Assembly: GCA_031315865.1 (NCBI GenBank)
Contig: JALDRJ010000002.1
Location: 2,144,001 to 2,208,000 of the forward strand
Length of the DNA: 64,000 nt
Direction of reading: 5' to 3'
Source: Nitrospirales bacterium
Lineage (GTDB): Bacteria > Nitrospirota > Nitrospiria > Nitrospirales > UBA8639
In this document: one piece after another, positions 52,466 to 61,817 of the stretch
How positions within the stretch are numbered: position 1 is the first letter of the stretch
Layout: every line of letters begins with the position of its first letter
Position numbers and translations under genes: made by a program
Notes under the pieces: generated by a model
What the model was told of the DNA's origin: nothing
What the model saw: only the letters and a program-made list of their open reading frames with translations
Databases searched by the model: none

Positions 52466-53509
52466 ATGCCAGCTGAATGGGAGCCGCATGAGGCCACCTG
52501 GATCGGCTGGCCGCACAATGGGTCTGATTGGCCGGGGAAAATGGCCGTCATCCACTGGGTGTACGGCGAAATCGTCCGAAAGCTGAGTCTTGGTGAAATC
52601 GTGCGGATTCTGGTGAATGATCAATCGCATGAGGCCAAGGCCAAGCGGGTGTTGGAACGTGTTGGGGTACATCAAGCCCGCGTGGAATTTTTTCGCATTC
52701 CGACGAACCGGGGGTGGACAAGGGATTTTGGCCCGCTGTTCGTGAAGCGTGCGCAGTCGCCATCCGAACTACGCATCGCGCGATTTCAATTCAACGCCTG
52801 GGCGCGCTATCCGGATTGGCAGAAAGATAACCGGGTGCCTGAACGGCTGGTCACCAAACTCAAGATACCGCTTTCGATCGTGGAGCATTCGGGCCGAAAG
52901 GTAGTTCTGGAGGGCGGAAGCATCGATGTGAATGGACATGGCACGATGCTGACGACGGAAGAATGTTTGCTGGATGAACATGTACAGGTGCGGAATCCAG
53001 GGTTTTCCCGTCGTGATTATGAGCAGGTCTTCAGGGATGAATTGGGCGCCACGAATGTGCTATGGCTTGGAAATGGGATTGCCGGTGACGATACGCATGG
53101 GCATGTGGATGACCTTTGTCGCTTCGTGAACCGGAACACGGTCGTTTTGTGTCAGGAAGAGAACGTGGGCGATGACAATTATCGCGCGTTATCAGAGAAT
53201 CGTGAACGGCTTGAAGGCATGAGGCTTGAAGATGGTTCGGCGATTCACGTCATTCATCTCCCCATGCCGGCTCCCTTATTTTTTGAAGGTCGCCGGCTTC
53301 CGGCCAGTTATGCGAATTTTTACGTATCCAATAAGGCCGTGCTCGTTCCAACTTTTAATGATCCGAACGATCGCGAGGCGCTTGGAATTCTCGGAGAGTT
53401 ATTCCCTGATCGGGCCGTGGTTGGCCTCCATGCCGTTGATTTGGTGTGGGGATTCGGGACGATTCATTGTCTGACCCAACAACAACCCGCCACAGCGCCA
53501 CGATCGTGA
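52466..53509 (+). CDS. aguA: Agmatine deiminase
   Basis: A 347-residue member of the guanidino-group-modifying family that converts agmatine to N-carbamoylputrescine. Typical start MPAEWEPHEATWIGWPHN, then NRGWTRDFGP, EGGSIDVNG, DDTHGHVDD and the catalytic Cys in FGTIHCLTQQQP. With AguB it completes agmatine to putrescine. The start is set at ATG 52466, which follows AAAGG; ATG 52436 would add ten residues. Arginine decarboxylase is not in the window. Confidence 0.94.
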   Translation: MPAEWEPHEATWIGWPHNGSDWPGKMAVIHWVYGEIVRKLSLGEIVRILVNDQSHEAKAKRVLERVGVHQARVEFFRIPTNRGWTRDFGPLFVKRAQSPSELRIARFQFNAWARYPDWQKDNRVPERLVTKLKIPLSIVEHSGRKVVLEGGSIDVNGHGTMLTTEECLLDEHVQVRNPGFSRRDYEQVFRDELGATNVLWLGNGIAGDDTHGHVDDLCRFVNRNTVVLCQEENVGDDNYRALSENRERLEGMRLEDGSAIHVIHLPMPAPLFFEGRRLPASYANFYVSNKAVLVPTFNDPNDREALGILGELFPDRAVVGLHAVDLVWGFGTIHCLTQQQPATAPRS

Positions 53510-53567
53510 ATCGTTATCTGAAAGTCGAGAGAGTTAGAGACGAGTTTTGGCTGAGCCTCCCAAGAGC

Positions 53568-54494
53568 ATGAATCCCGAACATCCGACATCTTTTGAACTG
53601 CCCTCTCCCTTGAGAATTGGATGGATTGGGACTGGTGTGATGGGAAACCCGATGTGCGGCCATCTATTACGTCATGGGTATGATATCACCGTGTTGACCC
53701 GGTCACGCGAAAAGGCAGATGGATTGCTTGCTGCCGGAGCGCACTGGGTGGATTCTCCTCGGATGATGTCAGCTCAATGCGACATCGTGTTTACCATGGT
53801 GGGATTTCCGGATGATGTGCGTGCAATCTACCTGGGCCCCCAAGGGTTGCTCTCAGAAGCCAGGCCTGACCATGTGTATGTTGACATGACGACGTCTGAG
53901 CCGACATTAGCCATGGAGATTGCCGAAACGGCGTCGACCAAAGGCGCTTACGCCATCGATGCGCCTGTTTCGGGTGGGGATGTCGGCGCCCGGAATGCGA
54001 CGCTTTCGATCATGCTGGGCGGGGATCGGGTGGTCGTGGACGCCTTGTATCCACTCATGAGCATCCTGGGAAACACGATCGTCTACCAGGGTAGGGCGGG
54101 GGCCGGGCAGCATGCGAAATTGTGCAACCAAATAACCATCGCCGGTACGATGATCGGCGTATGTGAATCCTTGTTGTACGGCTATCAAGCCGGGCTTGAC
54201 CTCCAGATCGTATTGAGCTCGATTCGTCGAGGCGCGGCTGCCTGCTGGACGTTGGAGCATCTGGCGCCGCGAATGTTGGCCCGTGATTTTGATCCAGGGT
54301 TTTATGTCGATCATTTCATTAAAGATATGGGAATTGCACTCGAAGAAGCCAAGCGAATGAACTTGAACCTGCCTGGGCTTTCACTCGTTCGACAGTTATA
54401 TCTTGCCGTTCAAGCGCATGGACATGGACAAAAAGGAACGCATGCACTACTTCTCGGGCTTGAGCATCTTTCCAACGTACAAGTGAACAAGTGA
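53568..54494 (+). CDS. Beta-hydroxyacid dehydrogenase (HIBADH family)
   Basis: A 308-residue NAD(P)-dependent dehydrogenase. The Rossmann motif is GWIGTGVMGNPM, the substrate motif DAPVSGGDVGARNATL, and the catalytic Lys lies in GQHAKLCNQ. Relatives act on 3-hydroxyisobutyrate, tartronate semialdehyde or glyoxylate; the substrate cannot be fixed. TTG 53547 would extend the N-terminus by seven residues. It lies 58 bp behind aguA and may share its transcript. Confidence 0.85.
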   Translation: MNPEHPTSFELPSPLRIGWIGTGVMGNPMCGHLLRHGYDITVLTRSREKADGLLAAGAHWVDSPRMMSAQCDIVFTMVGFPDDVRAIYLGPQGLLSEARPDHVYVDMTTSEPTLAMEIAETASTKGAYAIDAPVSGGDVGARNATLSIMLGGDRVVVDALYPLMSILGNTIVYQGRAGAGQHAKLCNQITIAGTMIGVCESLLYGYQAGLDLQIVLSSIRRGAAACWTLEHLAPRMLARDFDPGFYVDHFIKDMGIALEEAKRMNLNLPGLSLVRQLYLAVQAHGHGQKGTHALLLGLEHLSNVQVNK

Positions 54495-54607
54495 AGATGT
54501 GACGTGTGCGTCATCTGTGAATCGTCCTTCGTCATCAAATGATGCTGGCGTGACGAGAGACGTCACACGGACTACGAAAATCGTACTGTTTGCGTAGGGA
54601 AAACTCG

Positions 54608-56398
54608 ATGAATTCACTGGATGATCTCCGACACGTGCTGTCGCGTATCGACGGGCGAGGCTATAAAGCCTATAAAGATATTCAAGGCGAATATGATGGC
54701 GGGTGGGCCAGGATTTACATTGACCATGTCCAAGGCGACCCCTTTGCCGCGCCATCAAAAATTCGCGTTCGCGTCGATCACTCCGTCTCGAAAATACCTC
54801 CGGACCTGTATCACACTCGCGTTCGAGCCGTGGCGCTCCGGGATTTTTTAGCGCGCATGGTTCACCGGTCGATTACACAGATCGCACAAGGACATCGAGG
54901 CATCGGAAAAAGCGGATTGATGACTATTGACGCGGGTGGCCAGGAAATTCTCGAGCGGACGGCGGTCGCGCTGACTCAAGACTGGGTGGAGGCGCGTCTG
55001 GAAGTGGGGTTGCCGGCTTCTGGACGAACGGTCTTGGGAAAGCAAGCTGAGGCCATGCTTCTTAAAGAAATCCCTTCAATCATTCAGCGCAGCCTGTTCT
55101 GGGAGCGGTTACCTCATCAAGCCTGTCGAACACATGTCGATTATGCGGAAAACTATGAGGCGATTCGGAAAGAACTGGACGCGCATGGTCTTGTCGCGTT
55201 TGTCGCCGATGGTTCCAGGCTTCCCCGCAAAAGTGGTAATTCGACACAGCCCTTAGCCGAAGAGCAGGTGCGATCGTTTCAGAGTCCCCGCTCTCTCCGG
55301 GTGACGTTGCCTGTTCCACATCCAGTTCAACAATGTGGACAATTGACCCATGCACTCGTCGGGTTGGGGATTCCACGAGGCATTACCTTGATCGTCGGAG
55401 GAGGCTATCATGGGAAATCGACGTTGCTGCAGGCTCTTCAACATGGTGTCTATCCCCATGTCCCCGGTGATGGTCGGGAATATGTCGTGACGGCTCCCGA
55501 TGCCGTTAAAATTCGGGCAGAGGATGGACGGACGGTCGCAAACGTCAATATCAGTGGCTTTATTAGCCATCTTCCCCAGCGGCAGTCTACGGTCGCATTT
55601 TCGACAGGAAATGCCAGCGGCAGCACCAGTCAAGCCGCATCGATTCTCGAAGCGCTTGAAATGGGTAGTACTGCGTTATTGATGGATGAAGATACCAGTG
55701 CGACGAATTTTCTCGTTCGCGATGCGCGCATGCAGGCTCTGGTTTCCAAAGACTATGAGCCGATTACGCCATTCCTGGACAGAGTGAGGGAATTGTACCA
55801 GGAGCTTGGGGTGTCAACGATTATGGTCATGGGGGGATGCGGCGATTATTTTGACGTGGCAGATGTGGTTATTCTGCTCAAGGAATTTATCCCGGAAAAC
55901 GTGTCGAATGAAGCCAAGGCCATCATGCGTCGCCAGGTGTCGAATCGGATCGTTGAAGCTTCAGGATCGTTTCCATCTCTCATCTCGCGCATGCCAAGCG
56001 CAAACAGCGTAAATTCGTCCCGGGGACGGCGAGACGTCAACATAGCCGTTCGGGGTCCTGGGACTCTTGATTTTGGCGCCGAAACGATTGATCTGCGAGG
56101 GGTCGAACAACTTGTCGATGAGAGCCAAACACGTGCTGTGGCCTATGCCATTCATCGTATCGTGCAGCGATATCTGACGGGAACCACCACGCTCCGAGAA
56201 GCTATTCAGACACTTCATGAAGAATTGGACGAAAAAAGCCTTGACGTGCTGGATCCATTCTGGGGACAGGGCCGGCATCCGGGGAACTTCGCCCGTCCCC
56301 GTATGCATGACATCTCTGCCGTGTTCAATCGACTGCGAATGATGCATTGTCGCCAAGTGAATGAGCCAAAGACTGCCGTTGGTCAGGAGCAGGCTTAG
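54608..56398 (+). CDS. ABC-class ATPase (COG3044/PF09818 type)
   Basis: A 596-residue soluble protein. An N-terminal domain opens with RGYKAYKDIQGEYDGG. A P-loop ATPase core has Walker A GGGYHGKSTLLQAL, a signature-like region TGNASGSTSQAASILEALE, Walker B LLMDEDTSATNFL and switch His-like segment VMGGCGDYFDVAD. This matches the predicted ABC-class ATPases that include trypanosome MRB1590, an RNA-binding protein; the bacterial function is unknown. ATG 54608 has TAGGGAAAAC upstream. Its end overlaps the convergent HD-GYP gene by four bases. Confidence 0.87.
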   Translation: MNSLDDLRHVLSRIDGRGYKAYKDIQGEYDGGWARIYIDHVQGDPFAAPSKIRVRVDHSVSKIPPDLYHTRVRAVALRDFLARMVHRSITQIAQGHRGIGKSGLMTIDAGGQEILERTAVALTQDWVEARLEVGLPASGRTVLGKQAEAMLLKEIPSIIQRSLFWERLPHQACRTHVDYAENYEAIRKELDAHGLVAFVADGSRLPRKSGNSTQPLAEEQVRSFQSPRSLRVTLPVPHPVQQCGQLTHALVGLGIPRGITLIVGGGYHGKSTLLQALQHGVYPHVPGDGREYVVTAPDAVKIRAEDGRTVANVNISGFISHLPQRQSTVAFSTGNASGSTSQAASILEALEMGSTALLMDEDTSATNFLVRDARMQALVSKDYEPITPFLDRVRELYQELGVSTIMVMGGCGDYFDVADVVILLKEFIPENVSNEAKAIMRRQVSNRIVEASGSFPSLISRMPSANSVNSSRGRRDVNIAVRGPGTLDFGAETIDLRGVEQLVDESQTRAVAYAIHRIVQRYLTGTTTLREAIQTLHEELDEKSLDVLDPFWGQGRHPGNFARPRMHDISAVFNRLRMMHCRQVNEPKTAVGQEQA

Positions 56399-57672
56399 AT
56401 GGTGATCCAATCAGCTAGAACGTTTTCCACGTGAATGCCTTCCCGTTCGGGATCAAGAACCTTCACGATTTCCGGGACAGGATTGCTGTCATGCAAGGTT
56501 GAAAAGTTAATCGGGATGGGGTCATGGTAGGCTTGTCGACTGGCATCTTGAATGAGAAGGATCGTGGGATGGAGAAGATTGTCTTGGGAGTGTGACGTGA
56601 CGATTCCGCGTTCGCCAGTGTTCAGCTCGACAAGGCTGTAGATCGGGTAGATTCCCACTTGTGCGATAAACTGCGTCACGAATTGCTGATCCAATTGGCC
56701 TTGTTGTCCACGTTGGTACAACGTCCGTAGCGCTTCTTTCCCAGACATGGGAGGCAGTCCCTGTTGGCCGGTTAAGAGTTCATCATATTCATCGACGACT
56801 CGGAGCAGTCGGCTACTCATCGGCACGGTCTCCGGCGTGAGGCTGTCCGGATACCCTGTCCCGTCCAAAAGCACGTGGTGGGCTTCGACGATCTGTTGAA
56901 CTTGATCAGGAAGTCCTGAACTTTCCCGTACAATCTCAAGGCTCAGTTGTGGGTGCGATTGATAGTGTGCGAACGCTTGCGGTGTCTGTCGATTCTTGGG
57001 GGACAGCAATGCTGGAGGTAAGCGCACCAGGCCCACGTCATGCAGGAGTGCAGCGGCTCCCAAGATCTGTAGCTGTGCATCATCAAAGCCTATCAGCCGT
57101 CCGAGCAAGACGGCCAGCGTTCCGACGGATAACGAATGCTCATGTAAGTCAGTTGAGAATTCATTCGTTCGAATAAGTGCGATGAACGCGTCTTCATGGT
57201 CGAGCGTTTGAGAAATGATGTCTTGAGTCAACTCTTTAACGTGACTGGCTTGCACGACTCCTGATGTGGCCACGCTTGAAAGAAGGTCCCCGACGGTTTC
57301 AAGCATTTGTCCCCGGATGTCACGTGTGGACGATAGTTCATGAGACAACGATTTTCCCCGAAGCGTTGGTGGAAGGTGTGCGATACGTTCCTCGGCTTCT
57401 TGTAACTCCTGCCTTTCGGTATTGACCGCACCTTCTTCTTGACTTGTCTGAGTATGGGCTTGCTGATCTTCCGTTGAAGTCTGAACGTCGATCCCACGAT
57501 CGAGATCGATCGCAATCTTCTTGACACCACACTGTTTGAGCTTGTCGATTTGTCCTTGAGCGTTGATCAGGAAGCGGTGCCGGAGAAAGGGCGTATCCAT
57601 CCACGGGCGATCGATCCCGCACACATACATCCCAATGGCCAGTTGGTCGATAGGAATGGTTCTTGAGGACAT
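56395..57672 (-). CDS. HD-GYP domain c-di-GMP phosphodiesterase
   Basis: A 425-residue protein with an N-terminal DUF3391-like domain (residues 1-70, IPIDQLAIGMYVCGIDRPW). The HD-GYP domain (about 150-330) contains HDVGLVRLPPALL and HHVLLDGTGYP, with all metal-binding His/Asp residues and the GYP motif. It should hydrolyse c-di-GMP to pGpG or GMP. No membrane segment or receiver domain is present, so the signal input is unclear. It is convergent with the ABC-class ATPase gene. Confidence 0.9.
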   Translation of the reverse strand: MSSRTIPIDQLAIGMYVCGIDRPWMDTPFLRHRFLINAQGQIDKLKQCGVKKIAIDLDRGIDVQTSTEDQQAHTQTSQEEGAVNTERQELQEAEERIAHLPPTLRGKSLSHELSSTRDIRGQMLETVGDLLSSVATSGVVQASHVKELTQDIISQTLDHEDAFIALIRTNEFSTDLHEHSLSVGTLAVLLGRLIGFDDAQLQILGAAALLHDVGLVRLPPALLSPKNRQTPQAFAHYQSHPQLSLEIVRESSGLPDQVQQIVEAHHVLLDGTGYPDSLTPETVPMSSRLLRVVDEYDELLTGQQGLPPMSGKEALRTLYQRGQQGQLDQQFVTQFIAQVGIYPIYSLVELNTGERGIVTSHSQDNLLHPTILLIQDASRQAYHDPIPINFSTLHDSNPVPEIVKVLDPEREGIHVENVLADWITI

Positions 57673-58101
57673 GATGATAACGAGAGATCGCGGGTAACGT
57701 GGTTTTCTTATATATGATCGGACACTTCTGTTGGCTTCTTGAGATGAGCATCGAGTTTGGAACTCTCAGCCAATGGCCATAAAGCAATGGGGGCTGGGAT
57801 AGGCTGTGATGTGGCGGCAGAGATGTGCGTTGATGCTCAATAGACTGACTCTGCAGGCAGATTTTTGACGGTACGGATTCCTTTCTTCTTCCCGTAAGGT
57901 TGTTCCTCTCCGGGTTTCTTTCCGTTCGAAAACGTTTCAAAAAACAGGTGGTTTCGTGAAGACGTGAGCGATCGTGCACGGTCTTCGTGCGAGCAAGATT
58001 GGCGGTTGAGCCATGGCATTCCCTTTGCTCAAGTTTGGTTAGGCGGCTACCGAGTAACTCTATGAAGCAGGGAAAAACAAGCTAGCCCAAGGAGAATGAA
58101 C
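57673..58101. other. Divergent intergenic region between HD-GYP and Lon-like genes
   Basis: About 430 bp between genes on opposite strands. ORFs seen here on the minus strand (57338-57979, 57837-58019) overlap the HD-GYP gene or lack signals. Promoters for both neighbours should be present but were not placed. No strong hairpin was noted. Confidence 0.4.
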
Positions 58102-58878
58102 ATGACAAACTACCATACATCCTCCACTCACCGATTCTCTGACTGTAGCCGTCGTCCCGGACATAACAAGCGCAAAGTGAAGGTATCCTTTGTCGGACTG
58201 ATGTGCCTCGTCGTATCGTTCGGATGTTGTGCTGGGGCGTTCGCAGGGGAAGCCGATCGGCATTCGATCTCGCAGCGGTCCATCATTCCTATTCTCGGGA
58301 CGACGTATAATGAAAATTGGGATCAGGTCGGGATTGTTGCAGAAGTAGAATTGGAGTTTGTCCAGCGGACGGATCATGATGGACTTCAACTTGAATTCTC
58401 CACCAAGCCAGGTCGATTTTCTTCTCTGGCTCAACAATCTGTTCAACATGCCCTCGAGTTCGTTTCGCAGGCCGCAAACCTGAATACGGATTCCTGGACC
58501 GTGCGGTTTACCTTGCCTTATACCGGTGTGACGTTGTATGGCGAAAGCCTTTCAGCCATGGCGGCCATGAGCGTCGTGGCCTTAGCCAAGGGTGAAATCA
58601 TTCATGCTGATACGGTTATGACGGGGACCGTCACGCCTGAGGGTTCGATTGGGACAGTGGGAGGTATTCCCTTAAAAATCCTCGCGGCCCATGAGGAACA
58701 CTTTCGTCGCGTTTTGATTCCTGAAGAACCGGATGTGGCTGATGGTGACTGGGAAACCCCATTTCTTATGCATGTGTCCCCGGTCAAGTCCGTGGATGTC
58801 GCTTATTTGGCCTTGACTGATCATCCACTGAAGTCTCAGGATGTTCCAAAGCGATTCGATGTGACGCTGGCGCATTAG
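58102..58878 (+). CDS. Secreted Lon-like (S16) peptidase domain protein
   Basis: A 258-residue protein with an N-terminal signal peptide (hydrophobic residues about 28-45, ending GAFAGE) and no ATPase domain. Residues about 75-235 resemble the Lon proteolytic domain. The nucleophile region reads GESLSAMAAMSVVALAKGE (Ser151, in place of PSAG) and the second catalytic residue lies in GTVGGIPLKILAAHE (Lys192). The 41-residue spacing fits the Ser-Lys dyad of Lon (43 in E. coli). MTGTVTPEGSIG matches the segment between. ATG 58102 is set by AAGGAG 7 nt upstream. The substrate and exact location (periplasm or outside) are unknown. Confidence 0.78.
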   Translation: MTNYHTSSTHRFSDCSRRPGHNKRKVKVSFVGLMCLVVSFGCCAGAFAGEADRHSISQRSIIPILGTTYNENWDQVGIVAEVELEFVQRTDHDGLQLEFSTKPGRFSSLAQQSVQHALEFVSQAANLNTDSWTVRFTLPYTGVTLYGESLSAMAAMSVVALAKGEIIHADTVMTGTVTPEGSIGTVGGIPLKILAAHEEHFRRVLIPEEPDVADGDWETPFLMHVSPVKSVDVAYLALTDHPLKSQDVPKRFDVTLAH

Positions 58879-58981
58879 GCAGTGGCTGGCACGCCTGACC
58901 TCATCGCCGTTTTCTGGTATGATCGAGGAAGCTCCTGTATTGTTCGGGTCCGGAAGATTAAGCCTCCACGTTAGATAGAAT

Positions 58982-59632
58982 ATGACACGTCCTTGTTTTG
59001 CGGTCGATATCGATAATGTGTTGGCGAAAGCCGAGCCAGAAGTTCAGCGAATTTATGGTGATCTGACGGGGTCGCCATGGCCTCTGGGAGTGTACGGAAG
59101 TGCTGGAGGGTTGGATAGCGCCCAGTTACCGAAAGACATCGTAGAGGAAATTTTTTCACAATTTCATGAACACTCTATCCCGCGTTTGTCTCTGTTGCCG
59201 GGAGCACGGTTGGCGTTAACGCGACTGCAACGTCGATACAAGATAGCGATCATTACTGCTCGACGGCCAACATCCCGTCCTCAAACAGTCGCATGGCTCC
59301 AGAGACATCGAATCCCATTTGAAGAACTCTACCTCACCGAAGAAAAAGCCGATGTTGCAGAGAATATTGTTTTAGCCGTTGATGACCATCCCGTTCATGC
59401 CCTGGCGTATTGTGAAGCCGGAGTTCGGGTGTTCTTAATGAATCAGCCCTGGAATCAAGGTGTCTCACATCCGTTGCTCACCCGGGTGAGTGGATGGGAT
59501 GAGCTTCTCCAAATTCACGATTTCGGGGACCGTCCCCTCGGGAAGCCACATCCGTTGGAACTTGCTTCGATCAAATATCTTCTCAATCCCCGTAATCTTT
59601 GCGTTCCCCAGCCGACAGCCGAAGCCTCGTAA
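58982..59632 (+). CDS. HAD-superfamily phosphatase (5'-nucleotidase-like)
   Basis: A 216-residue cytosolic HAD protein. Motif I is AVDIDNVLA, with the nucleophile and acid Asp; motif II is IITARRPTSRP; the Lys/Asp end motifs are EEKADV and AVDDHPVHAL. The layout resembles the NT5C/YqfW-type nucleotidase subfamily. The substrate is unknown. It stands 103 bp behind the Lon-like gene. Confidence 0.75.
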   Translation: MTRPCFAVDIDNVLAKAEPEVQRIYGDLTGSPWPLGVYGSAGGLDSAQLPKDIVEEIFSQFHEHSIPRLSLLPGARLALTRLQRRYKIAIITARRPTSRPQTVAWLQRHRIPFEELYLTEEKADVAENIVLAVDDHPVHALAYCEAGVRVFLMNQPWNQGVSHPLLTRVSGWDELLQIHDFGDRPLGKPHPLELASIKYLLNPRNLCVPQPTAEAS

Positions 59633-59937
59633 CCATTCCTGCTTCAGAATTTTTTCTCGTTTTGGCCGAAGAAAACATGGTTTCCGGCGCAAGTTTTCAG
59701 TGTCCTTTCCGATAATGACCTGTGCGAGGAGAGCAGCGTGGCGAGATGATACCCCTGAATAGGCTGGAACACCTCCAGTCCTCAATGCCTACTCCAGTTT
59801 CTCAGTTTGACAAGCAATAGTCTCAACGTCTTTACCCGCGTTTCATGCTACGAATGCAGTCGTGAGCCATACGGCTGTTTCTTCGCGTGAGTTATTTGAT
59901 TGATGAACCAACCCTAATGTAGGAGCATGTACCGATT
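59633..59937. other. Intergenic region before the response regulator gene
   Basis: About 305 bp with a TCAGAATTTTTTCTCG stretch near 59644-59660 that could act as a weak terminator for the HAD gene. Nothing else was recognised. Confidence 0.35.
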
Positions 59938-60507
59938 ATGAACCTGGATGGAAAGATGACGATGGATGATGTCCGGCTCGAAGAACCCATGATAATCCGT
60001 GACGCGAGGCAGAGCCTGTACGGGTTGCCGTGGACTGTGTTAGTGGCGGAAGATAATCCCGATGATCGGCGATTCACCGAAGAAGCGTGGAAAGAAGCCC
60101 GGTTAGGGAATGAGCTTCGGTTCGTCCATGATGGAAAAGAGCTCCTCGATTATCTGTACAATCGAGGAAAATTCGCCGATGCCGAAACTTCTCCGCGTCC
60201 GGGCGTGATTCTGTTAGACCTCAACATGCCGCAAAAAAGCGGGAGCGAAGCCCTCCTGGAAATTAAGACGGATCCAGCCTTGGCCCGCATCCCAGTCATT
60301 ATCCTCACCACGTCCAAATCCGGGCAGGATATATTCAAGACTTCGTTGTTGGGAGTCAACGGTTACATCACCAAACCCGGGACCTTTCAGGGGTACATCG
60401 AGATGATGAAGAATCTCGTGAATAATTGGTCTGAAATGATCGATCTTCCTTTTGCTCGACGCGAACCCGGTCCGAGTGATTGGCTCGGAAAAACGGCATT
60501 ATGCTAG
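59938..60507 (+). CDS. Single-domain response regulator (Rcp1/CheY-like)
   Basis: A 189-residue protein with a 30-residue N-terminal extension and one receiver domain (about residues 32-165). The acidic pocket is VAEDNPDD, the phosphorylation site lies in ILLDLNMPQKSG, and the conserved Thr and Lys are in ILTTSKS and YITKPGTF. The long alpha-loop NRGKFADAETSPRPG is typical of Rcp1-type regulators that pair with phytochrome or bacteriophytochrome kinases. No output domain or neighbouring kinase is seen. Confidence 0.88.
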   Translation: MNLDGKMTMDDVRLEEPMIIRDARQSLYGLPWTVLVAEDNPDDRRFTEEAWKEARLGNELRFVHDGKELLDYLYNRGKFADAETSPRPGVILLDLNMPQKSGSEALLEIKTDPALARIPVIILTTSKSGQDIFKTSLLGVNGYITKPGTFQGYIEMMKNLVNNWSEMIDLPFARREPGPSDWLGKTALC

Positions 60508-60766
60508 TCATACGGTAAAGAGTTTGTAAGGCATTTCTGGCTCGATTCTTTACTCTATCTACCCCGAAGCTCCTGGTTCACAATGGCTTTCTGGATGAAT
60601 CGGGCCTTTGGTCACCGTATGATTCAGCACGTTCCTTAAAGATTTTCATAAAAGAGCCGAGAAGAATTTCGTAGTTGAGCGAAAATTTCGGCCAGTGAGA
60701 ACGCTGGGGGTATGTTCAGTGATGTGCATGGAGTTCTTCATCATCAAACGGAAGAGTGACGCGATC

Positions 60767-61705
60767 ATGAAACATAGAATCTTTTCAGGAAGTCTTGTCT
60801 TCTCACTGGTTATGGCTGTGGGAACGGCCGGCTATGCCGGCAATTATGATGAGTTTATTCATCTCGTGAAGCATCGCGACGTCCATGGAAATCTTGTCGT
60901 GCCGGAGTCATCTGATGCGTTGAAAGACTTTTCCCCGCCGCAAACCGTCTCCAGCTTTGAGCAGGAAATGGGGCATGAGGCGGTAACGGAAACGGATAAA
61001 CGTGAGCCGCACAATCCGGAGTCGGAATCTGTTTCCCATCACAATCCTGAAATGGCGGATTCGGCCATGGGAGCCTATGACAAAGCCTCGGGCGTCTATT
61101 CGGCTGACCAAGCCTTGAATTCAGGCTCCGAGGCGCTTCTCCAAAAAACCATGCTTCCCACGCCGACTCGCCGCTATGTTTTTCTCGGTGCGAGTTGGGG
61201 CATGAGCATTCCCGAGGTGAAGACCAAAGAAACAGCCAAGCTGTCTTGGGAATTAGATGCGCGAGTACTGATGCCGGGAGAACATCGGTTGGGGTATCAG
61301 ACTCGGATTGTGGGTATTGATGCATTCTTGACCTATGGTTTTGAGCATGATCGTTTAAACACGAGCAAGTATTACTTTGAAACTGAAGAAGAAGAGAACG
61401 ACGCGCAACCTCTTCTCAACTATAAAAAAGTCAAAAACTGGATCGCGCAAATCTATGGACCACCGCAAAACGAAGAAAAAATCTGGCTAAACGAGTTGTA
61501 TCAGTATGCTCCGGAACTCTGGGGTCGCGCATTGAAGCGAGGCCACCTCACGATTGTCGATCAATGGCATCTGGAAGGTACGTCCGTCATCCTGCTGTTG
61601 AATGGCGGAGAGGAGGGGGTCAGTCTGATCGCAGAGTTCTCGCACTCACGCCATGACTCCAGCGCTGATTTTGTGCAACTCCTGTCTTCATTTTTGACGA
61701 GCTAA
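60767..61705 (+). CDS. Secreted protein of unknown function
   Basis: A 312-residue protein with a signal peptide ending near TAGYAG. An acidic, poorly ordered region (about residues 45-125, with NPESESVSHHNPE) is followed by a globular part (about 140-312). That part includes RRYVFLGASWGMSIPEVK and a long two-strand region containing YFETEEEENDAQPL. I do not recognise a family. ATG 60767 gives the clean signal peptide; an upstream frame to 60695 would add 24 residues. It stands alone on the plus strand, convergent with the slp-like gene. Confidence 0.7.
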   Translation: MKHRIFSGSLVFSLVMAVGTAGYAGNYDEFIHLVKHRDVHGNLVVPESSDALKDFSPPQTVSSFEQEMGHEAVTETDKREPHNPESESVSHHNPEMADSAMGAYDKASGVYSADQALNSGSEALLQKTMLPTPTRRYVFLGASWGMSIPEVKTKETAKLSWELDARVLMPGEHRLGYQTRIVGIDAFLTYGFEHDRLNTSKYYFETEEEENDAQPLLNYKKVKNWIAQIYGPPQNEEKIWLNELYQYAPELWGRALKRGHLTIVDQWHLEGTSVILLLNGGEEGVSLIAEFSHSRHDSSADFVQLLSSFLTS

Positions 61706-61817
61706 CGTTCGAGGCTTCGGAAGTTCTCGACTGGAATATAGCGAATAGATCTGTCGATTCCTGCCAGTGGAACCCTCTCTTGCCGGTTTCTTCTCTCGCC
61801 AGAACACATTCTTCTTA

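Noticed and set aside
57338-57979. 213-codon minus-strand ORF
   Set aside because: Mostly overlaps the HD-GYP gene in another frame and has the Arg/Ser-rich composition of a shadow frame.
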